From Apoderus coryli (taxonomy: Eukaryota > Arthropoda > Insecta > Coleoptera > Attelabidae), in assembly GCA_911728435.2 (NCBI GenBank), contig OU452200.1, positions 25,993,715-26,057,714 on the forward strand: a stretch of DNA of 64,000 nt. Reading direction: 5' to 3'. Every line of letters begins with the position of its first letter. Position 1 is the first letter of the stretch. Made by a program: the position numbers and the translations under genes. Shown in pieces: positions 59,601 through 64,000 of the stretch. The notes below the pieces were generated by a model that was not told where the DNA came from, searched no databases, and was given only the letters and a program-made list of their open reading frames with translations.

Positions 59601-62226
59601 TTTGTTTTTAAAATGCAAATTTACGCTATATAACATTTCTATAATACAACTTAAGATTTATATTTCATTGTTTTCATAATTTGTTTAACAAAAATAAAAT
59701 AGCGTATAATAGAAAATAACATGACCTTGGTTAAAATGAAATAATTTTAGTATACTATTTTTATTAGCATCATTTGCAGTATTTGTAATTTACTATGCAA
59801 TTGGAATCTTGCGTAACATTTCTAAATAGTTATTTTAATAAAAATATTTCCATTTGTAATAAATTTATTAATATTAGCTTTATAGTTTATTGGATTCGAT
59901 TCACATTCTATTAAAATGTACTGCAGTATATTTTCAAAATCATTATTTTAACATCATCCCCAATTTACTTTTATACCGCAAAATTTCTTGCACGTACAAC
60001 TTTTAATATTAATATGCAAAATGTAAAGTATTGAACATAATGATCGATTACGGTTTAATTTATCTGGTATATTAACTAGTTCATATTTGAAATAGTGTTT
60101 ATGATTATTCATATTTTTTATTTTATTCATCCCAAAACAAAAAAATCAATACAAAAATTATAATCAATAACAAATGCACAATCGACTATGCAAGTCTGTT
60201 TGTGCATATTAACTATTTAACTAATTATAAATTAAAAACATTAAATTCAATGAAGAAAAAGTTACATAATTATTACATTACAAGAAAACAAAAAAAAAAT
60301 AAACAAAAGAGACTTAAGTTTAGATTAGTTTACCATTGTAATTTGTAAGTTAAAACAATGGGTTTGACTAGTAACTTAAGAAATTTGTTTTGTAAAGGGT
60401 TTGTAAACTGTTGGGCGAATAAATGCTATTATTATTACATTCTTTAACATCAGACATATTTCACTGTCGAAACATACGAAACAAATCCACTGTATTTAAA
60501 AAAAGAAAAAGAAATTGAAATTTAAAAATATTATATATTAAGATATCTTATCGTACTGCGTATCCGATCGAAACTGAGAGATATCCAGGCACCAACCTGC
60601 TTTTTAATTCTACCACAATTATTATGACTCCTGAGCTCTAAGGGCATGAGGTTTAATATTTTAGGGCCTATAAAGGAAATGTGTCTCTGAGTTAATGAAA
60701 AAAAGGACTGTATTGCTCTTCAAAATGATCTTGACATCATTAAGGAATGGTGCGACACTAACAAAATATCCTTAAATCCTGACAAGTGTAAAGTACTGAC
60801 CTTCTCACGTAAAATGTCTGCGGTGGCTTTTTAATATGCAATTGGAAATACTGTTCTGGGTCGGTGTGAATCTATAAAGGATCTGGGAGTCACTTTTGAC
60901 AAGTCTCTGTCTTTTGCTGATCATAATATTGTGAAAGATGCATATAAAATGTATGGTTTTATCGTGAGAAATTCTGGATATTTCCAGAACTGTGGTATGC
61001 AATACCAGTATTTTATTGAACTCTTCGATATTAAGAGTATGGAATTAAGAAGGGTACAGCAATGTTTACGATTTGTGTATTGTCTATTCAGTGGTAGAGT
61101 GAACTGTGGCAGTATTTTGATGTGTTTTCATTTTTCGGTTCCGCGATTGAATTCTAGAAGTGATATGACATTCTATACACCTCAAGCGAGAACTAACCTG
61201 CTGCTGATATCGCCAATTTATAATATGTGTAATTTATTTAATCAAATAAGTGAAAACTGCGATCTATTTTTTAGCTCACTGCATGAGATACTTGTAGAAT
61301 CTGAACAACGATTTTCATTGTAATCTGTATTTTTTCAGATGTAGTGCCATTGTTTCTGTCTCATTTATGTTTCATGTATGTTATGTAATACATATTTATT
61401 TCGATATCTCTTATGTTAGTATTAGTTCTTAAGATTGCTCTGTAAATGGAATTTTCTGTTGAGCAATAAAGCAATTATTATTATTATATTATGTTGCATA
61501 AAATCTGTGAAAATATTATATTTCACTGAAAACTTAATGACATTTAATACATACAACTGTCTTATAGTTAACATGTTAGGCTCACTAAACAATAATAATA
61601 ATAATAATTATGTTTAGTTTTCGAAATATTTCCAATTTAATATTTTTATATAACGATTTTGCTGCGGGTTTTGAGTTCACGTACTTTAGTTGCCAAGACG
61701 GTGGCTTCGTTTAAAACCATTTTAATTCTGCTGTCCCTGTCTGCATTTGACTTTGTTGTGGTATATTCTGGTGTCTTAAATGGTAAACACCCATACACTG
61801 TTACAGGTTTCAGTGCACAAGGTGTACATGAGCAAAATTCATGAATTCTAAGAATAGCCTTTGCTTTAAATTGTATTGAACATATGAATTTAGGTAATTA
61901 ATTTGCATGATGTTTTTCAAACTTCAAAAGGTCTCTGAGGTAATGTACCTTGGTTCTTTCATACATCGGAAAGGGGGACAATTGTTATGCGAATACAATC
62001 CTGAGACATCATGTATATTTTGCAAAAATAAATCTATATGAGTCTATTCCATTAATCTAATCTTAATGATTTTCTCAACAGGGGATGAAATTAAAGCATG
62101 TCCAAGATGTCAGGTTCTGATTGTAAAAATGGACGATGGTTCTTGCAATCATATGATGTGCGCTGTTTGTGGTGCTGAATTTTGTTGGCTGTGTATGAAG
62201 GAAATTAATGATCTGCATTTTTTAAG
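26485..62226 (+). CDS. RNF19: RNF19-type RBR E3 ubiquitin-protein ligase, first six coding exons (3' part outside window)
   Basis: Six exons join in phase to 309 residues, still open at the last donor. Residues 1-100 are basic and Ser-rich, probably disordered. RING1 is C105-C108-C123-H125-C128-C131-C149-C152. IBR is C192-C197-C214-C219-C224-C227-H232-C237. RING2 is C268-C271...C288-C291-C296-C299 with the RBR catalytic cysteine C283 in DGSCNHMMC. Stretches [43 protein letters not shown] and [10 protein letters not shown] match RNF19A/Dorfin closely. RBR ligases take ubiquitin from an E2 onto the RING2 cysteine and pass it to substrate. In the RNF19 family two membrane segments follow RING2 and place the protein at intracellular membranes; those exons must lie beyond 64000. 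The start ATG has an in-frame stop upstream (26407-26409). Introns are 12.8, 5.6, 5.5, 5.3 and 5.6 kb and full of mobile elements. Confidence 0.96.
26654..27764. other. Start of intron 1, no gene
   Basis: Overlapping open frames around 26720-27060 on both strands have no recognisable domain. The rest is AT-rich intron. Confidence 0.4.
27765..27945 (-). repeat. LINE 3' end fragment
   Basis: AATACATAAATAAATTCTTT followed by ATTGCACCC resembles, on the - strand, the 3' UTR and AATAAA-like tail of a LINE. No coding part remains. Confidence 0.4.
27952..29093 (+). mobile_element. Harbinger-like element with TAA target duplication
   Basis: Termini CAGCCATTTGCACCGC (27952) and GCGGTGCAAATGGCTG (ending 29093) are exact inverted copies, flanked on both sides by TAA, the 3-bp target type of PIF/Harbinger. 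Subterminal sequence on both sides is built from short AAGGT(C/G)(C/T)ACCTTA palindromes. Inside, on the + strand, is a decayed Myb/SANT-like gene (28204-28520). No transposase (DDE) gene was found, so it is non-autonomous. Confidence 0.8.
28204..28520 (+). pseudogene. Myb/SANT-like DNA-binding protein remnant of the Harbinger-like element
   Basis: From ATG at 28204: [12 protein letters not shown], then after stops and frameshifts [41 protein letters not shown] and near the end KTGGGP-like reading. This order (W in the first half, [15 protein letters not shown], then K-TGGGP) is typical of Myb/SANT-like proteins coded by Harbinger elements and related host genes. Several stops make it a pseudogene. 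Confidence 0.6.
29094..31439. other. Intron 1, no gene; one repeat shared with 41100-41300
   Basis: Stretches near 30730-30765 (GGCACCCCAAAACTTCCC) and 30965-31012 (ATTCTAATAAACTAAC) recur in diverged form at 41112-41165 and 41225-41280 in the same order, pointing to a shared repeat. Open frames at 30375-30793 have no recognisable content. Confidence 0.45.
31503..32441 (+). pseudogene. LINE ORF1 with one nonsense codon
   Basis: Starts at ATG 31503; the frame is open to 32048, has TAA at 32049-32051 and is then open again in the same frame to the stop at 32439-32441, about 312 codons in all. Residues about 25-80 are a strong coiled coil ([20 protein letters not shown]), followed by an RRM-like part ([11 protein letters not shown]). 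The C-terminal part is polar ([13 protein letters not shown]). The stop is most simply one base change. Confidence 0.8.
32661..35474 (+). pseudogene. LINE ORF2 (endonuclease, reverse transcriptase) with two frameshifts
   Basis: Frame 1 runs to about 32885 ([19 protein letters not shown]). A shift near 32880 leads to frame 2 up to 33621 ([24 protein letters not shown]). A second shift near 33615 leads to the long frame that is open to 35474, with [71 protein letters not shown] and the catalytic box YVDDTQIY. Most LINEs have Ala where this copy has Val. The ATG at 32679 fits a natural start. Confidence 0.88.
35838..35888 (+). repeat. Short repeat shared with 1064-1108
   Basis: Contains TAGTCGTCTCAAGGGACTTC and a T-run; the inverted partner lies at 1064-1108. 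It sits between two LINEs. Confidence 0.6.
35955..38680 (+). mobile_element. Decayed LINE (endonuclease and reverse transcriptase pieces)
   Basis: Endonuclease pieces at 35959-36230 ([22 protein letters not shown]) and 36214-36513. The largest open piece, 36494-37693, holds [63 protein letters not shown] and [14 protein letters not shown]. After a shift the catalytic box LFADDLKVF follows near 37690, and after another the C-terminal part at 37826-38248. At least four frame breaks. Jockey-like group by motif style. It ends near 38680 after AATAAAGG. Confidence 0.82.
38690..39460. other. End of intron 1, no feature seen
   Basis: AT-rich; short open frames without recognisable content. Confidence 0.4.
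39461..39573 (+). CDS. RNF19: RNF19-type gene, exon 2
   Basis: Acceptor AAATTTCAG, 113 nt, donor AAG/GTAAAG. Encodes residues 57-94 ([10 protein letters not shown]...), a linker before RING1 without a known domain. Phases fit on both sides (1 in, 0 out). Confidence 0.85.
39878..40039. mobile_element. Short foldback MITE of 162 bp
   Basis: Arms CTAAGAGTAGCTTCTTACAT and the exact complement at the right end, with a second inner pair AACAATTTATATGATAG / CTATCATATAAATTGTT around a 12-base centre. Almost the whole element can form one hairpin. Confidence 0.85.
40262..40305 (+). repeat. Truncated terminus of the 6857-7418 foldback family
   Basis: CCTACACAAGGGATTTTGTT and GTAGAACCAGACCGA match the terminus of the ribozyme-bearing foldback, with an internal deletion. 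The ribozyme part is missing. Confidence 0.75.
40306..41099. other. Intron 2, no gene
   Basis: AT-rich; a short TA microsatellite at 40972-40998. Confidence 0.4.
41100..41392 (-). repeat. tRNA-derived SINE-like repeat
   Basis: On the - strand, 41390-41316 resembles a tRNA: an A-box-like TGGCGTCATTGAG, an anticodon-arm-like TGCGCTTCGCATGCCCA and a B box GGTTCGACTTCC. The acceptor stem does not pair, so it is not a working tRNA gene. The part downstream (41300-41100) recurs near 30730-31012. A tRNA-headed SINE or an old tRNA pseudogene are both possible. Confidence 0.5.
41815..42345 (+). mobile_element. LINE C-terminal fragment with terminal C2H2 finger
   Basis: Frames read CESW near 41850, then [37 protein letters not shown] (42050-42115), and end with [20 protein letters not shown] followed by VHNR, a C-x2-C-x12-H-x3-H finger. 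This is the usual C-terminal tail of one insect LINE group with an endonuclease-reverse transcriptase ORF. Frameshifted and 5'-truncated. The - strand fragment at 56815-57230 belongs to the same group. Confidence 0.7.
42346..44215. other. Intron 2, no gene
   Basis: AT-rich; several short open frames without recognisable content. Confidence 0.4.
44306..44345 (-). ncRNA. Hammerhead ribozyme motif, minimal stem III
   Basis: On the - strand: stem I ATGTAC/GTACAT (6 bp), core CTGAGGA (44339-44333), stem II GGC/GCC with a 6-base loop, GAAA (44319-44316), stem III from the self-complementary ACGT, cleavage base T (44312). All core bases are intact. Confidence 0.75.
44561..44600 (-). ncRNA. Hammerhead motif, second tandem copy, core damaged
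   Basis: Same structure as 44306-44345, but the core reads CTGCGGA: the conserved A of CTGA is C. It is expected to be inactive or weak. Confidence 0.6.
44858..44899 (-). ncRNA. Hammerhead ribozyme motif, minimal stem III
   Basis: On the - strand: stem I AACCA/TGGTT, core CTGATGA (44894-44888), stem II GAGC/GCTC, GAAA (44872-44869), stem III ACATGT, cleavage base T (44863). Downstream GTGGAGGTTGACTTTCATTT matches the sequence after the motif at 59231-59272, so both are one repeat family. Confidence 0.8.
45140..45335 (+). CDS. RNF19: RNF19-type gene, exon 3 (RING1)
   Basis: Acceptor ATATTTCAG, 196 nt, donor ACTG/GTAGTT. Encodes residues 95-159 with all eight RING1 zinc ligands, from [11 protein letters not shown] to [18 protein letters not shown]1 binds the E2 in RBR ligases. 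Confidence 0.96.
45600..46518 (+). pseudogene. Mariner-like transposase, decayed
   Basis: Pieces in order: [24 protein letters not shown] start, [11 protein letters not shown] helix-turn-helix region, [20 protein letters not shown] (first catalytic Asp, about 45955-46010), [26 protein letters not shown] and [15 protein letters not shown] (third catalytic acid block, about 46220-46310), and an end [11 protein letters not shown]. Several stops and shifts. This is the insect transposase group with the W-P-x-x-SPDLNP-D-FYLWG signature. Confidence 0.8.
46750..48990 (+). mobile_element. R1/I-type LINE fragment with reverse transcriptase, RNase H and zinc knuckle
   Basis: Truncated 5' end; no endonuclease. 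Reverse transcriptase start at 46762 ([29 protein letters not shown]), catalytic box GFADDLVIH at 47382-47408, [13 protein letters not shown], then RNase H ([19 protein letters not shown] at 48150, [18 protein letters not shown] at 48448), and a C-terminal knuckle [18 protein letters not shown]. RNase H in a LINE points to the R1/I/LOA groups. In the RNase H the usual His of VPGHSG is Tyr. There are at least four frame breaks, so it is dead. Confidence 0.85.
49245..50800. other. Intron 3, no gene
   Basis: AT-rich; open frames at 49378-49578 and 50188-50385 have no recognisable content. Confidence 0.4.
50802..50892 (+). CDS. RNF19: RNF19-type gene, exon 4 (RING1-IBR linker)
   Basis: Acceptor TTGTTTTCAG, 91 nt, donor ACAAG/GTAAAT. 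Encodes [20 protein letters not shown] and [10 protein letters not shown], equivalent to the helical linker (with EKYEEFMLRR) of human RNF19A. Too short to be found as an open frame on its own; found by phase and similarity. Confidence 0.94.
51190..51227 (+). repeat. Left target duplication and 31-bp terminus
   Basis: ACCTTGC at 51190-51196, then the terminus at 51197-51227. Confidence 0.9.
51563..51906. mobile_element. Foldback element with decayed hammerhead motifs in both arms
   Basis: Inverted arms from GTATTGAAATAAAAGCC (left) and its counterpart ending CCAATACCG (right). Each arm has the GAAACATGT block and a CTGAT(C/T)A core, pointing outward (left on the - strand at about 51626-51668, right on the + strand at about 51793-51838). 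In both arms the conserved G of CTGATGA is changed, so both are probably inactive. It lies inside the P-like element. Confidence 0.7.
52363..52504 (+). CDS. THAP-domain exon (P-type transposase DNA-binding domain)
   Basis: From ATG at 52363, 47 codons and one extra base up to a good donor (TTCAG/GTATAAGT). The product starts [20 protein letters not shown] and goes on through [21 protein letters not shown]-x4-C near residues 13-18, the FFRFPK block and the W following it are the first half of a THAP zinc finger (C2CH). The second Cys and His would be in a next exon, which is missing here. THAP domains bind transposon termini in P elements. It could also be the start of a host THAP gene, but its place between P-like termini argues against that. 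Confidence 0.72.
52780..54702. repeat. Three head-to-tail 641-bp units
   Basis: Units start GAAACTTAGTACTTAATACG at 52780, 53421 and 54062, exactly 641 bp apart, and differ only at single positions (for example 53088 G, C in the others). Each unit holds a small mariner-type MITE at the same place. No coding capacity. The near-identity indicates a recent amplification. Confidence 0.95.
53118..53275. mobile_element. Mariner-type MITE inside each 641-bp unit
   Basis: AGGGTGTCGCAT and ATGCAACACCCT are inverted ends 158 bp apart, with TA next to them. Copies at about 53759 and 54400 sit at the same place in units 2 and 3, so the MITE entered before the tandem amplification. Confidence 0.7.
54703..55896. 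other. Right inner part of the P-like element, no gene
   Basis: AT-rich. A 60-codon open frame on the - strand (55784-55966) runs across the terminus and is probably chance. No further transposase exon recognised. Confidence 0.4.
55897..55934 (-). repeat. Right 31-bp terminus and target duplication
   Basis: Inverted terminus at 55897-55927, exact complement of the left one, then ACCTTGC at 55928-55934. Confidence 0.9.
56226..56440 (+). CDS. RNF19: RNF19-type gene, exon 5 (IBR)
   Basis: Acceptor TTTTTTTTAG, 215 nt, donor CATA/GTAAGT. Encodes residues 190-261: the full IBR zinc-binding domain (C6HC) with [20 protein letters not shown] and the conserved [11 protein letters not shown] linker. 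Confidence 0.96.
56815..57230 (-). mobile_element. LINE C-terminal fragment, same group as 41815-42345
   Basis: On the - strand: [40 protein letters not shown], then in another frame [40 protein letters not shown]. This is the C-terminal part of a LINE reverse transcriptase. Frameshifted, 5'- and 3'-truncated. Confidence 0.75.
57491..58260 (-). pseudogene. BEL/Pao LTR retrotransposon integrase remnant
   Basis: On the - strand a first frame (58260-57781) holds [40 protein letters not shown] and [16 protein letters not shown], followed by a second frame (57748-57491) with [34 protein letters not shown] and LTPNHLLLG. These are the integrase core (with D in GLDLF and D in YSDNGTNF) and C-terminal part of BEL/Pao polyproteins. 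No LTRs, gag, protease or reverse transcriptase seen. Dead fragment. Confidence 0.88.
58600..59155 (+). mobile_element. LINE reverse transcriptase fragment
   Basis: From about 58613 the frame reads [16 protein letters not shown] with the catalytic YADD box, then [15 protein letters not shown]; after shifts [16 protein letters not shown] and at 58941-59147 [22 protein letters not shown]1/Jockey-like. Truncated at both ends. Confidence 0.75.
59231..59272 (-). ncRNA. Hammerhead ribozyme motif, minimal stem III
   Basis: On the - strand: stem I GACCA/TGGTT, core CTGATGA (59267-59261), stem II GGAGC/GCTCC with loop TTGA, GAAA (59245-59242), stem III ACATGT, cleavage base A (59236). One extra T lies between the core and stem II. 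Of the minimal-stem III motifs in this window it has the best stem II. Confidence 0.8.
59273..60689. other. Intron 5, no gene; LINE tail at 60400-60450
   Basis: AT-rich. GGGCGAATAAATGCTATTAT with ATT units near 60414-60440 looks like a LINE 3' tail. A reading near 60630-60670 (LGPIKEMCL) may be another LINE C-terminal end. Confidence 0.45.
60690..61494 (+). mobile_element. LINE reverse transcriptase C-terminal fragment with ATT tail
   Basis: Reads [20 protein letters not shown] then [16 protein letters not shown] (about 60705-60815), after a break [18 protein letters not shown], and 60931-61323 continues with a changed C-terminal end. It finishes TTGAGCAATAAAGCAATTAT plus ATT units at 61460-61494. 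Frameshifted, 5'-truncated. Confidence 0.78.
61495..62081. other. End of intron 5, no assigned gene
   Basis: An (AAT) run lies at 61590-61606. On the - strand about 61850-61660 is open for roughly 60 codons ([14 protein letters not shown] ... [14 protein letters not shown]); I do not recognise it, and it may be a retroelement piece. Confidence 0.35.
62082..62226 (+). CDS. RNF19: RNF19-type gene, exon 6 (RING2 with catalytic cysteine)
   Basis: Acceptor TTTCTCAACAG, 145 nt, donor TTAAG/GTTAGT. Encodes residues 262-309 with [20 protein letters not shown] and [16 protein letters not shown]. The catalytic Cys is C283. The exon ends in phase 2, so coding continues in an exon beyond this window. 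Confidence 0.95.
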
Positions 62227-62940
62227 GTTAGTACCGCAATTAGCAAATAATATGGCAAATTAAAAATATATTCAAGAAGAAGAATAAAAAGAATACAAAT
62301 AATAGGCAGTTTTTTGTTTTTTCCAGTAATCTTGGTATTTGTATGCCTAACAATTATAAATTTTTTTATACCAGATTGTGATTGCGGTTTTTTATTGATC
62401 TCATGTGTTGAAAAGAAATAATATGGTCCCATTCCCCCTGTCCTCCTATGCGTTGCAAACACCAATTACAAACTTACAATAGAAAAGTTGTAACTTAAAG
62501 TTTTATTATTTTAGTGGTAAATTTCGATTGTTATTTGTTTGGTTTTCTTTGTCATTGAATAGATAATTTTCTGAAGAAGTAGCTCATTTTAAGTGTAGTC
62601 TTAGTATAATGAAACTCTGGAGGCCACAAAATATATTTAATATACAACTTCTATAAACCAAACCCAGATATGTTTTGAGGGCTTAAGCTGCAGAGTTTCA
62701 TTATACTAAATAGAACATTTTCCAATGGGAAAATATAACGCGGTCTAGAAAAGTTTTGTTACTAAGTCTCATTCATTCACTGACGAAAGCAATTGCGATT
62801 TCATCATTAAAATTGTAAATACTGGGTCGGGTAGTACATTCGCCTCGATCTCTCATAGCCTAACAAAATTCAAATTGCAAATTTTGTTTGCGTGGGTGTA
62901 TGTAGGTCTTCCAAGAGCATTTAACGAAAATGTTTTTAAA
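62227..62940. other. Intron 6 start, with a degenerate hammerhead foldback at 62600-62710
   Basis: AGTATAATGAAACTCTG (62603) and its complement at the other end form an inverted pair. Between them, on the - strand, CTGCAGCTTAAGCCCTCAAA followed by ACATAT recalls the hammerhead repeat family of 44858 and 59231 with the core deleted. The rest holds no recognisable feature. Confidence 0.45.
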
Positions 62941-62944
62941 TATA

Positions 62945-63414
62945 CCGGGTGTCCCAGAAAAGTGTGGCATATCAAAGTTAATTTTTTTTAAATGGAACAC
63001 CCAGTATTTTTTGGATTTTTGAACACTTTGGATAAAATAAAGTAAAGTTATTGTTGTGATCCCTATACCTAAATATACCCGTTTGTCCAATTTTTGCGTT
63101 TTTTACAAAAAATAGGGTCATTTTGGAAAACATTATATGCGTTGATTTTTTTAACTCTTTAAAATTTTAAAATGGCAAGTGTATAGGCCAATTGTAAATA
63201 TTGTACAGGGTGGTCACAATTTTTTATTTTTCTTATCAATCATATTTAAATAACACTCTTATTTTAAATAGCACACCCTATATTTCATAGCACCTGTCGA
63301 TACTAATTAATGTTCTATATCAAATGGTATTAGGCTTCCCTATACCTACCTGTCACTGTTTCCCAAGAAATAATTATTTTAACTTATCTATCTTATTGAT
63401 TTAAATAGTACACC
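62945..63414. repeat. Cluster of mariner-type terminus sequences
   Basis: CCGGGTGTCCCAGAAAAGTG (62946), ACAGGGTGG (63204), ACACCCTATA (63282) and ACACCCTGTAA (63411) are typical ends of mariner-type elements. Pairing between them is not clear, so element borders are not given. Confidence 0.5.
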
Positions 63415-64000
63415 CTGTAATTTACTTTATTAAATTACTATTGGCTGATCGCTATTCGAATATTACAACAGTTTTTGCATAGAAAAATTGCAACTTAAAA
63501 AACAACAAGTTTTATCTGCCATCAAGTGGGACCATACTAATCGTACTTAAAAACTTTTACACTAAAATTTATTGGTTACCTAATTCTAACAAACTCTAAA
63601 ACTTAAAACTTAACAATAATAAAATAGGTACAAATTTTTAACATTCAATAACATATTCATAATTCTTAAAAATTAACAACAAAAAAATACCTATACCATA
63701 CATATTTACTAGCTACAACAAATGCTCAAAATGTTGGCCGATATTTTCAATACACAGTTCAATTCTTTTTTCAAATGTTGTCTGACGTTTGCTAATAATT
63801 GTAGTGTAATTGTATCAAAAGCAGTTTTAATTCGCTGTATCATATCATCCCGTGTTGCTGTTGGCATGATACGCCAATGTTATTAAAGAAATCCGCATAA
63901 GAAAAAATCTGGTGGTGTTAAGTCTGGTGACCTTGGGGGTCAGTTTTATGGACCCCCGCGGCCAATGCATTTCTCAGGAAATAAACGATCTAGACGCCTT
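63415..64000 (-). mobile_element. Mariner-like element, 3' part, cut by the window edge
   Basis: On the - strand from 64000: RLDRLFPEKCIGRGGP, then WPPRSPDLTPPDFFLCGFL with a frame break between, then MIQRIKTAFDTITLQLLANV, KKELNCVLKISANILSIC. This is the last third of a mariner-like transposase of the same group as 45600-46518 (SPDLTP-DFF block). The likely 3' end is CACCCTGTAATTT near 63411. The rest lies beyond the window. Confidence 0.75.

Noticed and set aside
1..64000. CRISPR arrays, bacterial operons, ribosome binding sites
   Set aside because: The window is eukaryotic with spliced genes; direct repeats seen are satellite-like or transposon units without spacers.

Overview
The window is animal nuclear DNA, most likely from an insect. 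It is AT-rich, has large introns with GT/AG splice sites, carries insect-type non-LTR elements of the CR1/Jockey, R1/I and RTE-like groups, BEL/Pao, mariner-like, hAT, Harbinger-like and P-like remnants, and contains one recognisable host gene. The order or species cannot be fixed from sequence alone.

Host gene. On the + strand, six coding exons (26485-26653, 39461-39573, 45140-45335, 50802-50892, 56226-56440, 62082-62226) splice in phase into an open frame of 309 residues. It is the RING1-IBR-RING2 module of an RNF19 (Dorfin)-type RBR E3 ubiquitin ligase. The C-terminal membrane part lies beyond the right edge. The 5' UTR directly before the start codon holds two short upstream ORFs.

Repeats around the gene. 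From 1 to 26 kb there are a LINE fragment, a hAT remnant, a ribozyme-bearing foldback element (6.9-7.4 kb), mariner-like elements, a nearly intact CR1-like LINE on the - strand (10.3-14.4 kb), a 178-bp tandem repeat, a 2.6-kb terminal-inverted-repeat element, and a pair of related repeats each broken by a different palindrome-rich insertion. Intron 1 holds a Harbinger-like element (27.95-29.09 kb) and two decayed LINEs (31.4-38.7 kb). Intron 2 holds foldback and hammerhead repeats and a LINE end. Intron 3 holds a mariner-like element with an R1/I-type LINE nested inside it. Intron 4 holds a 4.7-kb element with 31-bp inverted termini, a 7-bp target duplication and a THAP exon, which fits the P superfamily; its middle is replaced by three 641-bp tandem units. 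Intron 5 holds BEL/Pao and LINE remnants.

Most unusual signal. Several unrelated repeats carry hammerhead self-cleaving ribozyme motifs: core CUGANGA...GAAA with matching stems I, II and III. I find seven with an intact core and several decayed ones. In three foldback elements the motif or its remnant sits in both inverted arms, always pointing outward. A separate one at 19027-19131 has a very long stem I and a GUC cleavage triplet. All ribozyme calls come from reading and hand-folding; none was tested by computation or experiment.
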